A stretch of 64,000 nucleotides of DNA from Prostheceraeus crozeri (Eukaryota; Platyhelminthes; Polycladida; Euryleptidae), in assembly GCA_907163375.1 (NCBI GenBank), contig CAJQUW010008738.1:165001-229000 (forward strand). The letters are read 5' to 3'. A model generated the notes under the pieces. It made no database searches, was not told the origin of the DNA, and worked only from the letters and a program-made list of their open reading frames with translations. The position numbers were made by a program, and so were the translations under genes. Below are positions 11,672 through 23,921 of the stretch, piece by piece (the first letter of the stretch is position 1; each line of letters begins with the position of its first letter).

Positions 11672-12447
11672 CGTATTTTCGAGGATAATGGATGGGAGTT
11701 ATTGCAAAGTAATGTTAAGTCCGATATCGATGAAGCCAATCTTCGTCTTCGTGAAGCAATAGCAATCCAACAACAGCAGTCAAACATCAACTCCAAATGT
11801 GAAATGGACTACCTGAAAGAATTTCTGCTCCTCTAATTTGCATTTGAATTTTTGCGCAAGATTTGTTTGTCAATGATAATATAACTAAGATCTGTCACAC
11901 TAATATTTAAGTTCCCTGAAGATATATTCGTGAAGAAGACGGAAATTAATTGGAAATAATTTATTATGCTAACATAAGTTTATTTGACATTCCCTTACTT
12001 TTAAATTATTTATAATGCGCCAAGGCATTTTTTCACAATTCTGCTGGATTGCTTTTCCTGTTCAGTAGAGATCGATAAACTATTTTGTATTTCAAAACAA
12101 TGTTTTGCATTTTTGAAAATTATTGATTTTTTCTTAGCCCGTATTCAATATAAAACACTACTTCACATGTAGGTAGATAGCCCAATGACTTAATAGATGA
12201 TGTGGATTTGTTGATGTCATTTGCTATTGCTTTTAGAAGATAGCTAATTTATTTCAAAAGTCGAATGAGGTGACTTTTCGATTTCTGCGTTATAGCGATT
12301 TCTGGTCGCGATGATGAAGATAATCCACAACTCATTCAGCAAATAAAATGATCCACTACAATCATATTGACCACCATTATTATCTAACTAGACCATAGCA
12401 GCACATGTGGTCAAGATTTTTGGTGTCAAGTCAAAGTGGTCTTCGTG
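11672..12447. other. Gene-free stretch
   Basis: No gene seen. AT-rich, with no repeat structure I can support. Confidence 0.45.
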
Positions 12448-12455
12448 CGATATGA

Positions 12456-15273
12456 CAGGGTGGCGGCCGAGCCCGGGAATCGCCTGGTAATTTTGTTGGG
12501 GCCCGGGAATCGCTCTTAAATTTTAACGAAATAGCCAATTATCCCTTAAATAGCCCGAGAATGCCATTTTTTATTATTTACCACTAAGTTCAATGAGCAG
12601 AATTTCTTGATTTCAACTGCTACTATACGCGCAGTTATTTTCCGTCTGTTGAATTAGTATGACTATTATTAAGCCCACTATTTCTATTAAATTTCTTCGA
12701 ATCTCAATTGATGAAACCTAGTAAATGTATATGTTTGTACAACATCTGGATGGAATATTCATGACTTCGTAAATGCTTCGTTTCCATATGACAGTTCCAA
12801 TTATACCTATGAGGTGATGGCATTGTGTCATTGATGAATTCAAAGGAGAAACCTCTCTCAATTTTACGACCGCTACGATTGTTGTAAAGCGAATTCACCC
12901 GAGGCGTTTCGTTTGCACAGACTGTCAAGGGTAGCATATTTTGTTTATATTGAAATCGCTAATGATGAAGTTTTGAAAATGAGTAACGATACATCTTATG
13001 TTGTTGTTGCATCTTATGAAAACAATTTGTGGTTATTCACATCGAAGTCGTGTGCATAATCGGGTTGACTATAATTCGTACATGCAAGTATAAACTCGTA
13101 ATCTATCGATAGGGGTCTACAAAAAATTGTTTTTCGTGTGTTTCTTAACGTGCTTACATGCAATTTCGTACCAGACTCGCAATGTAGCAAATTATGTAGC
13201 CTCTAGTGATATGTTGCCAAGATTGCGAAACGTGCTAATAAAAGTCACATCGAAATGATCTTTTATCGTCACGTCATCAATTTTTATGCGTTGTAGGATA
13301 TTTTGCAGGTACAAAGCTTTTTGAGCAATAAAAAGTCCGAGTAGGAATCGCACAATTTAGCACTTTTGCTTACTTACACACCTACATCCACACCAAGTTG
13401 GTGAAGATGTTAGTCCGAAATCATGCCAACAGAATTCTACCAACGCTGTTAGTGACAAAAAAAGTGTATGAGATTTTTCTTATTTCGAATAAAAGTCAAT
13501 GGCTAAGCTAAATGATGAGTTCGAAGCCTTGCAGTAAATGATGACAAGAAGGCCACCAACCTAATGTGGCTTATGTAAAGACCACTGCTTCCAAATGTCG
13601 GGGTCGCTAGTTTATGGAACACTCAGGAGCTTCTTCCAGCGGTAAAGATTTTATTCTCTGCTGCGATCACGACAATGCCAGAAAAGCGGGAAATATGTCA
13701 GTATTTATATATCAAATATACCATTCAAGAGTGCAGGATTACCTGATAGCCTAATGAAAATATGATGACATATTGCCGGTACTAAGCCTATTGTTTTTGA
13801 AAGTACCGTAATCAGAGCCATAAAAGTATTTTTATTAAACTTAATTAGGCCTACACATTTAATCACATTCATCTGCTTAACAATTTTTTAAAACAAGCAC
13901 AGGTGATAATGCCCTTACTCAGTGGCTTGTAACCGTGAACTATTTATGAGATCTGAATGAGTTTACCATGATTGAATGGCTCATTTTTCGTACTTGCTGA
14001 TGATCACAATATGTTAATTTTCATCAACTGATAAATTTCATTTTTGTAACATTTTTCCATATAATTTTTGCCTCGAGTCAATTTGCACCGCCATCGCTCT
14101 CTTTTGATTCAAGAAAGATCAAGACCTTGATTCTTCAGTTTTATATCTGATTTGCTGGAAACATCAGATACGAATTTTGTGACAGACGATTACCATGTGT
14201 CCATCGTTTCTACGTAAGCTGATATAAAGAGGATGATAAGGAGTACTTCTGGTGTTTACAGTTGTTGCTGTTGTTCTTTTACCCGGCTCCGTGCAGCGGA
14301 TAGGAAGCTTCGTATCAAGACAACACGAAGCGACAACCCTGTAAGCAAATAAATGCTTACTGCTGGCGAGGAGATTGTCATTCCGATACCACCGGGTGCT
14401 ACCATACCCAAGACAAAGCTGCTCACACAGTGAACAGCATTAACCGGGGGAGGCAACATCCCTAATGGTCTGTCACCACATACCTTACCTCCAAAGAGGG
14501 GCGGTGGCGGTCATCTCTGAGGGCACTTTGGAGAAGGTATAGCTAGATATGTCACAGGGGAGGCAGCTGAAAGAGCTTTGTTGCATATCCAAACAGTTAA
14601 GCTACGGCAGTCAAGACCCCGCGCAACATCAACTTAGCATAGCCACTGAGGAAAGGCAATGAGAATAAGACATAAAACTGCCGACACACAGGTGAAAGTC
14701 GGTCTTATTCTATTCAGTCCTGGGAACCGCACGCGTCGCGTTTACGGTCTTAGTCCAGTGTGTCAGTTTCCTGGCTTCTCTTGTCGATATTTCTTGATAA
14801 CTTGGTGTCATCGTGCCATTGCATTAACATGCACATTTTGATATCATGGTTGTTGCTTGTCATTTGTTACTTCAACTTGACATGTTTGAACATTTCAGTC
14901 TGATAAATCAGCTTTATACAACTTATAGAATTTTATGAATTAGATGATTAAAATGAAGAATTTTTGATCTTTGGAAAGTTCAGGAAATTAGCTTTCATGT
15001 CTAGCAGTTCAATGGGTATAGGTCATTGAGGAAAAGTACATGCTTATAAACTTAAGAACCAGCGCTTACAGATTTCAGAAATTTTGATAACTGATTGCGG
15101 TGAAGTCAGATATCGTTCACTATCTAAAGCGCGAAAATTTAGTGGTGCAGGAGTGTCCAGATAAATTTTCAGCAGTGTTATTGGAATGACATATCTGGTC
15201 AATATGAAAAATAGTGTGGAAATTCGGTAAAATAGCCCGGGAATTTGAAGCTTGAAATTTGGCCACCACCCTG
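12456..15273. mobile_element. hAT-like element, 2.8 kb, related to 2294-3485
   Basis: The left end begins CAGGGTGGCGGCCGAG and the right end is the inverted CAGGGTGGTGGCCAAA. Both ends carry CCCGGG close inside. TATGA is repeated directly outside (12451-12455 and 15274-15278), a 5-bp target duplication. Interior sequence at 13920-14135 matches the smaller copy at 2294-3485 in reverse complement, and the right terminus matches that copy's left end over about 45 bp. No transposase frame survives. A GC-rich block at 14256-14760 has no counterpart in the small copy and may be an insertion or an internal part lost from it. Confidence 0.6.
14256..14760. other. GC-rich block inside the hAT-like element
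   Basis: About 500 bases near 50% GC in a 35% GC setting, with runs such as CCGGGGGAGGCAACATC and GAGGGGCGGTGGCGG. It holds only short open frames on either strand without recognisable domains. It is plausibly part of a 5' region of a retroposon or a structured RNA, but I have no family to name. Confidence 0.35.
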
Positions 15274-15642
15274 TATGATCTCCAAAGTGGTACCGATGAA
15301 GTTGTCCAAGGGAAAGCCTAAAAATGAAATTTAGTAGGCCTATCAGAATCTATTTCAGCAACATCTAAAGCCTAGGTTTCTGTCAAAATTGTAGCCGAAA
15401 CCCAATAGACTGATAGTTTGAAAGTATGCCTTTTTGGGCCTACTTCCATGAACTGTCAAAGACTATTGACTTTCTGGCATTAATAGGTAGAAACGTTGTC
15501 TTTATGCATTGCTAAAAGCGATTCCGTCATTTAAATTCATGTTTGTGGCTTACCATTGGACAGCTTTTTCAAAACTAATCTTCACGATCAATTTGTAAAG
15601 AGATCATTTTCACCAGGATCAGATTTCTCATTAATATATATA

Positions 15643-17441
15643 CAGGGTGGGCCAGAAGTCCCCTGCACTTTTTGAAAATGGAAAAGACATCAAGTTATAC
15701 TTAATGAGTGTCTCTAACGGCTCATAATTCAATTTGTTATTGAAATTATCATCTAAATTAAAGTTTAAGAGTTGCTTTACGACTAGATTATACACATTTA
15801 TAATGATGTATATACGCCCCATTTATCTTCTAAATTTCCGAAAATAAATACAAAAACAGTAAGTATTTGGAAAAAGGATTTTCTTATTTATCAAAAGGGT
15901 CAACTTGGTTACCTTGGTGATCTATGCACAACTGCATTCGACGGAAAGTACGGTCATGAATTCTTTTCAGAGTCTCTTTATCAAAACTTTCAAACAAGTT
16001 CTTTATGACACATTTCAAATCATCAACATATTCACATTTCATTGAAATAACCTGTCGCTTCAATATTCCCCATAAAGCGTTGTCACAGGAAGACAGGTCG
16101 GGACTGCGTGCAGGCCAGGCAATCGGACCGAACTTACCAACCCATCTGTCTGGGAAAACGGTATTGAGATAGTCCCTCGTGGCATGGGCGGTATGGGAAG
16201 GGGCACCGTCTTGTTGGAAATTAGCGGAATACAAGAGTCCAAGTCTCTGCAATTCTGGTATGAAATGCGTTCGTAACAATTCAATATAGCGTGCAGAAGT
16301 TATTGCTCCTTCCATGAAAAATTGTCCAATTAAGTGATCACTACTCATTGCCGCCCATACCACTTGGAGGATGCTGATGAACTTGTTCCCAAAAGAAAGG
16401 ATTTGCTTTGCTCCAGAAAACCGAGTTGACATTACGCCCGTCACCGTAAAATGCACATTCATCAGAAAAAAAGCAGGTTCCTCCTGCGGCCAATCGGATA
16501 TCTGACTAGAATGTCGCGACAACATTTGACTCTGAGATCACGATCATCATCCGAAAGATACTGAACCTTCACGGATTTGAAAGGTCTGTAATTCAAATCG
16601 GACTTAAATATTCTTCGAAGCGTTGTTCTGGGAATATTCAATTCTTCAGACCGTCTTCTGGAACTTAGCGTAGGGTTGGCTTCCACCGAGGCCTCGACAT
16701 TTGTAGCATAATCACCTCGCTCGCTGGGACGACCAATTCTTGCACTGTCATTAATACTTCCTGTTTCAAAAAGTTTATTCATCCATTTTCGAATCTGTTC
16801 TCCTCTCGGGGGTTCCACGTCATAACACCTTCGTAACTTGTCCTTTACTTCCCGCATTGCTTTATTTGAACGATCGGATTCGTATAACCATGCCGCTGCT
16901 TGAATACGAAAAGGTATACTGTAAGGTGACGAGTCAGTCATCATAGGATTCAACAGAGCGAACTCCAGTTTACTTCAAAATGATATTTATTCAATAATCA
17001 CAATGCAGTGCGATAAAAATTCAAATCTCTTTGAAATTAAGCGATTAATGATGACATGAAATCAACCCAATCATTGTCAAATTTCCAGGTTGAGATATCG
17101 GATAATCAAATTCTTTGAAACGGAATTTTCAAATTAGGAAGTAGAGATATCGAACAATCAGTTTCTTTAAAAACTGAAAGGAACAGAAGATCAGAAGATC
17201 GGATCTCTATGAAGAGAAGAGAAGATTGGATCTTTATTGATTACACATTACACTAAACGATAATGAGGTTAATTAATGAGATTATCAGATGGAAAGTATG
17301 CCTAAAATGCTCTCATCACATGTATTTGACCTCCTATACATATGTTAATCAAACTTAAGCATTTCTACACCGATTTTTACTATATAAGTTAAGGAATAAT
17401 TCACATTTTAAAAAGTGCAGGGGACTTCTGGCCCTCGCCAA
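15643..17441 (-). mobile_element. Tc1/mariner-type transposon, DD41D group
   Basis: Inverted ends sharing GGCCAGAAGTCCCCTGCACT lie at 15650-15669 and about 17414-17433. Flanking TA dinucleotides (15641-15642, 17442-17443) fit the TA target of this superfamily. The outermost bases of the right end have diverged. At about 1.8 kb it is longer than a minimal mariner (1.3 kb), the extra length lying between the gene start at 16953 and the right end. Confidence 0.85.
15884..16953 (-). pseudogene. Frameshifted mariner-like transposase (DD41D)
   Basis: The N-terminal half (16462-16953) has a paired HTH region: an N-terminal helix bundle, GRPSERGD as the hinge, then SSRRRSEELNIPRTTLRRIF. The catalytic half (15884 to about 16525) contains VVWAAMSSDHLIG, NFQQDGAPSHTAHATRDYL and WPARSPDLSSCDNALWGIL. 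The first acidic block (FSDECAF) is readable only in a third frame near 16440-16475, beside a 7-base T run on the coding strand. At least two frameshifts therefore separate the parts. From the Asp of QQDGAPSH to the Asp of SSCDN are 41 intervening residues, which places it in a DD41D group rather than DD34D mariner or DD34E Tc1. The copy is dead but young enough to read almost end to end. Confidence 0.85.
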
Positions 17442-17443
17442 TA

Positions 17444-17940
17444 TTGGGTTTCCCGATAGACATGATGCTTTGCCTTCTCCAATTTTTACAATGAAATTCT
17501 ACGCGATTCTTGATAGAGGCGCGGTATCTAAATATATTAAGGGAAGCGGAACCCAATTGTTCCTGGATTCGCTTTATGTCAGAGAGGCCACTACGTCAAC
17601 AGTAGCAGATGGCTGACGTTCAGACAAGACTGCGATCAAATGATGAGCGTTCACCAATGAGTGCAGAGTAATGCCTCTGACTCGAACACCCAGATTCGGT
17701 AGAATTCCATAATTTGTTTTTACGTGATTGATGTGACACTATGTTTAGTATTGCAGATGAGATCATAACCACGCCTTTCGTCCTTATGTCCGATAAAATC
17801 GTGAACATGTTTGTCCGAAGGACATCGGAATGCATCGATATTAAAAGTTGAACATTTTTCGATTGGTAAAGTTTTGCTATATCCTTTATTTTTAAACATT
17901 AAAATAAATGGGCTTTTTTAACTCATAATATATATATATA
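17444..17940. other. Gene-free stretch
   Basis: No gene seen. It ends in a short (TA)n/(GATA)n tract that borders the palindrome at 17948. Confidence 0.45.
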
Positions 17941-17992
17941 GATAGATAGATAAATTAAAAAAATCAACGTAGTCTCAAGATAGAAATTGTTT

Positions 17993-18029
17993 ATTCACGA
18001 ATTTTCGTCTAAGACTTCATCAGGTGAAC
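17993..18029 (-). ncRNA. Minimal hammerhead ribozyme-like motif, left arm
   Basis: Exact mirror copy of the right-arm motif on the - strand, produced by the perfect palindrome. A transcript of either strand would therefore contain one intact motif and its antisense. Whether the ribozyme fold or the long hairpin wins is an open question. Confidence 0.55.
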
Positions 18030-18045
18030 GAAGTACATTTACTTC

Positions 18046-18082
18046 GTTCACCTGATGAAGTCTTAGACGAAAATTCGTGAAT
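18046..18082 (+). ncRNA. Minimal hammerhead ribozyme-like motif, right arm
   Basis: As RNA: stem I GUUCAC (18046-18051), core CUGAUGA (18052-18058), extra A, stem II GUC-loop UUA-GAC (18060-18068), GAAA (18069-18072), two-pair stem III AAUU ending in C17 (18076), then GUGAAU (18077-18082). The last pairs with the first strand by five Watson-Crick pairs plus one G-U. All conserved catalytic bases are present and the predicted cut is after 18076. The design (3-bp stem II with UUA loop, AAUU stem III) matches 5718-5750, although the surrounding sequence differs. Confidence 0.6.
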
Positions 18083-18160
18083 AAACAATTTCTATCTTGA
18101 GACTACGTTGATTTTTTTAATTTATCTTTATTATTAAGTCTCATGGCGATTACTTATGAT

Positions 18161-18189
18161 CATATATATATATATATATATATATATAA
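18161..18189. repeat. (TA)n microsatellite
   Basis: An uninterrupted TA tract of about 14 repeats between two palindromes. Confidence 0.9.
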
Positions 18190-18372
18190 GGATAAATCCA
18201 AAAACGTGGAAAGTCAAGGAAAGGACTAAGTGTATGTCCGACCGATTTCACTTGTAAACCAAGCTTCTCAAGGGCGTTCAATTTAACCCATGAGAAGCTT
18301 GGTTTGCAAGTGAAATCGGACGGGCATACCCTTAAGTCTTTTCCTTGACTTTCCACGTTTTTGGATTTATCT
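18190..18372. repeat. Second palindrome, about 80-bp imperfect arms
   Basis: The left arm from GGATAAATCCAAAAACG and the right arm ending CGTTTTTGGATTTATC are about 90% complementary around a 20-base loop near 18278. The right end shares ATTTATCTTTAT with the right end of the 17948-18127 palindrome, so both may derive from one family. No intact hammerhead core is visible; a CTTG..CAAG stem followed by GAAA sits at the equivalent place. Confidence 0.6.
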
Positions 18373-18379
18373 TTATCAT

Positions 18380-19597
18380 TTGCCATTTTTGTTATACTTT
18401 TTTATGCTTTATATATATATCTGTTGGAAAATGTGCCCTGCAACAATTTTTCTTGGGGTGGAGGGGAGAAAGATCTTCTCGTGGGCTACGTGCTAAAATT
18501 AACTCAAAATAATTTCAGTAAATTCACGTAAACTTTCAAAAATGCTTGAAGATCTATTCCTGGGTGATGGCTAGATCAGGCTGCCCCCCCCCCTCTTGAA
18601 GACGCTAGTGATGCGCCTTTATACCAGTAGGTTTTTAAATGGCACCTACTGGCACCAGGATGACTTGCAATTTATGACAGCCGGAAATTTCCTTCACTTA
18701 AAATCATTTTTAGTGCAAACACAGTTTAGTGACGGCAACCCGTTAAAACAGTGCATATGTTTTCACTAATTTGGACCCACCAATTCCAGGAAATATGAAA
18801 TATATATATATAGGAAGCCTGAAATAACAACTTCAGGGCATTTCCCAAAGGCAGTCAAGATCTCATGACTGTGCGAGATCAGGAGGTGTCACTGACAGCT
18901 AACTCAAGAAAGAAATGAGTTTGAAAATGCCCAGCCATGTTTTATGGCCAACTGCATATTCGAAAAATTATGCCAAACTTTGACTGTTTCTAGGTTACAT
19001 ATCTAGAATTACCAGCGAAATAAATAACTAGCGAATTCGAACAGCTCCTGATCATACACTGGGGGAATTCTTTTACATTCATCCAAAAATCATGAACTTA
19101 GATAAGCTTCTATAAACATCGCGAAGTATTTTATATTTTTATTTCCTCTGAAGCAAGTAATAAATTCGGAGTTACCCTAGTAACTTTGTGCATCGAACAT
19201 GTGACAGGGAATTTCAAATGTGTACATTGTAAGCCGTAGTACGATGCATTCCATGTAGGCCTACGTTATAGCGAGATTATACTATAGGGGTGACAGGTGT
19301 GATATGGCAGATGGGTCCTCCTGAAAAAACTTTGATGTCAGGTAGTGAGAATATCGCGATGCCTGCTCCAGTCGTTTATTTATCAGGCAAGGATGAAGAA
19401 AGATTGCCGAGAATCGCATTTTTCGTAGTTTGGTATAATATTTTTCTAAGAGATTAGACGAGAAGAGAAAAAGAGACAAGAAATTTACACATGTTTACGG
19501 ATTCATCATTCAGACGAAAAGAACACTTACGAATGATGCTTCAAATATAAGGTCTTGTTATCAGCTTTCGTCATTATGATCATTTCCGGTAATGATA
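18380..19597. other. Gene-free stretch
   Basis: No supported gene. A short (TA)n tract at about 18409-18420 and a 9-base C run near 18588. One TAGGCCTA octamer at 19256. Confidence 0.45.
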
Positions 19598-19603
19598 CTA
19601 ACG

Positions 19604-21680
19604 CAGTGTTTCCGCGCTCCTGGAAACTCATGGAATTTCGAAAGCGGTTTTCCAGTCCTCTGGAAACTCCTGGAATTTTTATTTTTTACCTTACCTCCTG
19701 GTAACTCCTGGAATTTTGATTACGGTAGACAAATGAGGGCATCTCCACTTGATAACTAGAAATTTTTGATGATATATTTCAATTCGTACAAAGTAGTAAT
19801 GAATTCATTAACATTCTTTTTGCCTTGTGGCATCAGAATTTTCCACCTGCCCATCATAATGGCATTGTCAAGGTCATTTGCTGCAGGAAATTTCATTAGC
19901 GCTCTTATCATTGCAGTCCGTAGTCTATCAAAGAAACAAGTTTTGCATTGGAGAACATATTGAATACCGGCAGATATGGATTTGAAATGAATCTGCATCG
20001 TATATAATATCGTATTCACTTTTTCTTGCATTTGGGGCTGTGCGCTAGCCGCACCTGCGCGTACCGGTACCGAAAATTTTGAAAAGTAACCCTGAAGCGC
20101 TTATTAAAGTATAGACGAAATATGTCTTGTTTCGCGTTTGGTAGTCACTTAAAATATCAAAATTTTGTAGGCAGGGTCTCTATCCTTCATATTAAACATA
20201 TATAGGTCTATTTTTTATAATTTACTGCAAATTTTATAGAAGATTGGGAAAATTCTAAAAGTGTTCAAGAATTTGAAACAGACTTGCAGAGTCATTCTTT
20301 AATTCTATTTTACCAACATAGACTGTCATTATACTTGTGCGACGCGTGTATATGATAGTTCTAATAGAATTCATTGAAACTAGATGAAAATAGAAAAGGT
20401 GGATATGCAACAAAAAATGATTAAAAGAATAACAATGTCTGAATAGCTAAGTCATTGGCGGACGAAACGTTCGGTTTTTAAGTGATTCATTGAATGATAT
20501 GCAGCAAAGGAAGAATATATTTTTGATTCTTTTTCAAAATAGCTGAACACCTCAAGAAATGTAGACCGGTTCGAAGCAATTTCACATTATTTGCAAGTTA
20601 CTATGCGGAAGGTCAAGATTCGACATTATGATCGGCTTCAAGCAGCCAAGAAAAAAATCTTTCGGGCGTTTCCTTGGCCTCTGGATTGCCAAGATGGCCT
20701 ATATCCTGGCAAGAGGAGTAGCAGCAGGGTTTCAAAATTCTGAGGTCGCGGGAATCGGGATTCCGTGGCCTGCGATGATTTATCATGAACTTGAATAGCC
20801 GAATTTCCGTCACCTTCACATTTTCCCTCAATATTAGGAAATACGTTATTTATTTTATGACACAATCGTGATTTTCAAAAGGTTTCATTTTCATGATGCG
20901 GAAATTTACTGTAAATTGACTTGATATTTCAAGTTTGATTGTCGTGAAGCTTAAATTGAATTGATAAATACAATTGAGCAATGTTCTCCTGGTTGGTTAA
21001 TTATAATTGAAGCTTCACAAGCATCAATTTAATCGAAATTCGCACATTTCGGTGCACCGGCCCGAGAGCTGGCGCAAGCAAAAGAATCGGTGCACCGCGC
21101 ACAGCCCTAATTTTCAGGAAAAAATTTCTGAAGATTATTAAGTACAACACGACTGACGACATACAACATCTACTCAGTGATATGAGTGTTAGATTTCTTA
21201 AGTATTTATTTGTTCTGTAACTGCTTCTTTTATATCGCCGAAAATTATATTTTTAGAGGTACGCTGGAAGGACAAGTGAACAAATTAGAAGATTAATTGA
21301 ATAAATATGTCAAATCCTTTTTTATCAGATTATTTGTCTTGATTCATCTACTTAGTAATACAGAGGAGTTTCCAAATTATCAAAGGTGCGTTTGAACCAC
21401 ATTGAGACAACGTACTCCGAGTGCCTGAAATATATAAACTGTTACAAATTATAAGGACTGGTCAGATTCACTCGGGATTCGCATTAAGACTGAAGTAAAA
21501 ACGTGCGTTAGAGCTACTGTATAATCAGTTGCTCTTTCACTTGCATGTGTAATGCAAAGAACTTGTACTTTGTGTATCACGAATTATGTAAAATCCGTTT
21601 GGAAGTCCAATTGTATAAACCTCCTGGTAAGCTCCTGGAAACTCCTGGAAAAACGATCCTTGAAAACCGCGAAAACCCTG
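19604..21680. mobile_element. hAT-like element with 6-bp target duplication, itself split by an insertion
   Basis: The left end is CAGTGTTTCCGCG and the right end is the inverted CAGGGTTTTCGCGG. Both have CTCCTGGAAACTC-type repeats just inside. CTAACG is duplicated outside (19598-19603, 21681-21686). A - strand frame at 19756-20031, ending ..NVNEFITTLYELKYI, abuts an inner pair of inverted ends (20034-21108, GGGCTGTGCGC). A second element thus appears to have landed in or next to the outer transposase gene. I cannot identify the frame's family from the fragment. Confidence 0.65.
20034..21108. mobile_element. Inner hAT-like element nested in the 19.6-21.7 kb element
   Basis: Inverted termini GGGCTGTGCGC at both ends, followed inside by related CACCGG/CCGGTGCACC-rich stretches. 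About 1.07 kb with no credible transposase frame. TAGGGCTG-type ends are common among hAT elements. No clean target duplication was found, so the exact borders are provisional. Confidence 0.5.
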
Positions 21681-21686
21681 CTAACG

Positions 21687-23921
21687 TCCATGTGCTTCTA
21701 AAAGTGGAGTTAGACGATTTCTCAATTGAAAAATTTCTAATTTACTGTAGGCCTACCTGTTGTCTTTCCCATAATGTGTCGATTCTATAAGTCACAGAAG
21801 TATGTTCTCTCAATTGTTGTGTAGTCGAAACAATTGATTTGTTTTGGTTGAGATTACCACGCTTTTACTAGCTAGACTACTGACCGGATAGATATCTATG
21901 CTATCATGGCGATGACTATGAAAGTCTTCTAAAGTTCGCGGAGCATGAAGTTCCATTCTTCAATTAATCAAGAGTTGACAATATTTACGCATCACCTATA
22001 CTGATTTCCTTACACAAGCACCTCCATATACCAACTCTCCCCACCCCCTCTGCCAACTCATCCAACCTGATTACGACTAAAAGAAGTTAAGTATATGGAT
22101 TTTATTGACCATTTATGAACGAGGCTTCGATGAATGGTTAAGTGCTGGGAGTGACGCAAAGTGGTCACTATACGGACACATTACTTTCCTTTATTAAGCA
22201 GTGACAGCGTTTTTATAAAACATGCCAAGTCACCGCAGTCTCCCCTATATCATAAAGATTGCAGAGTGCCATGGACAAGTCTGTGGACATTTCTCTTAAT
22301 AGCATACATACTACACTGCAGTCGCTTGAGAATGGCCTACGATGTAGGCCGAAAGATCCCGCGCTAGAAAAGAAACGTTTTCTATGTCAATGAATGAGGG
22401 AAACCTCTACTTGACATAAAGTTTAATTCAATTTCTCTGTTTCGAAGAATGGATATTTACAGCAAAAGCGATCAACTTGCATGTAAATGTACAATATACA
22501 GTATAATAGTTGGTTAAATAAATAACTATCCGTGTATCTGGCACCGGATAGACAGCTATTCGGTTCAACCCCATTTGTGACTAGATGGAATTGTCCACAC
22601 ATTAGTAAATCACACATTGGAATGTATTGTGTAGGTCTGTTGTTTCGTTTCTCTGAAACAAAATTTAGCAGCATAAGACTGATTTTGAAATGTCTTTTGT
22701 CTTTTATATTTTACCTAACATTCTGAGAATAAGTGTAAATGTCCATCAGTCGAGGCACCTCAATCAATTCCAAAATAAAAGCAAAATCTCACCCTCAATA
22801 GCTGTAAAATTTTTTACATGAATCTGTGTTACTTTCTGATGATTTTTAAAAAGAGGATTGCAGTAATTTATTGGAAGTAAAGAATTTTTTTAAGAAGGAG
22901 ACTTTCAAAATAAAATATTCTTTGAGAAATAGCTGTTGCATTCGCTGATAGCACAACAGATTGTATAGCTTCATAATGTAGAACATATTTATGGTCCGAT
23001 TTTTTATTGAATATTTTCATTCAATGACATTTCAAGTGACTTTTTTTAAGGCTATTTGCCTGTCGTTCTTCAACCGTCTTGTGCAATGCGCATGCACATT
23101 GATGACAGCCTACAACTTCGAGTGTTAATTTGATGGCATATGGATCAACACTTCCCCGAGTGACTGATCCATGACTTCTTCCTCTTTTTAGAAGTATAGA
23201 AGTTTTATATATTTTATAGTCATAATTAGCTTTTGAGTCTTATACTCCTTTCTATTAGCTGGCTCCTTTTCATTTAATGTATACCTAGTTTACTCAACGT
23301 GTTATAGATCATGTGAATAGGCATAGGGCCGAGGCTCTAACGAGCTCACCAGTTGCATGCGCATCTACAGCAAAGCTGAAAGTAACTCTTTTCCCTTTTT
23401 GGTAGTTGAGTTGACAATACTTCCATGTGATTTGTATTCGATAAATATAGTATCTAAATGAAAATGAATTTACTGAATATTTAAAGACATTCGAAGACAC
23501 AAGTGCGTAATATTTCATATTCTATTGAAGACTAAGTATCAAATCAATGGTCGGAAGTCTATTTAGGTTTGTAAACAGCAGAAGTTATGATAGCGTATCA
23601 CAGCTGAAAAAACGTGAGGCATTGTGTTTAAAACAAAAAAACTTGTTTCTAGTTTAATTCATAAAAAGCACATTTTTTGCTCAACATTGAATGCTGCTAA
23701 GGAACACCATATGCGGCCCAGCCCTGAGCCTGTGTCAGGTCAGATAATCCTATGATTCACATGTTGAATAGGACAAGTCGTCTTTTTTGGCTTTTTTATG
23801 AAGAGCTGAAAGATTGTCAATAATTGGTAAATTGGCCTACTACATATTTAAGACCTGTTAAGTTTTTTTTAAAAGTTGTACAGCTCGTATTCTGTTGTTA
23901 TATGAATAATTGTCATTTCAG
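21687..23921. other. Gene-free stretch upstream of the PSMC5 exon
   Basis: About 2.2 kb without a supported gene. Any 5' exon and promoter of PSMC5 could lie here or further left, but I cannot point to one. The last bases before 23922 are a T-rich tract ending in CATTTCAG, a good splice acceptor. One TAGGCCTA octamer at 21748. Confidence 0.4.

Larger units (their letters stand above)
17948..18127. mobile_element. Perfect 88-bp palindrome with hammerhead core in each arm
   Basis: Two arms of 88 bp are exact reverse complements around a 4-base CATT loop (18036-18039). The left flank is a TA/GATA microsatellite. Each arm carries a complete hammerhead-like motif, on opposite strands. Perfect arms mean either recent formation or ongoing gene conversion. 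The structure resembles head-to-head terminal repeats of Penelope-like elements without a coding region, and would extrude a long hairpin when single-stranded. Confidence 0.7.
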
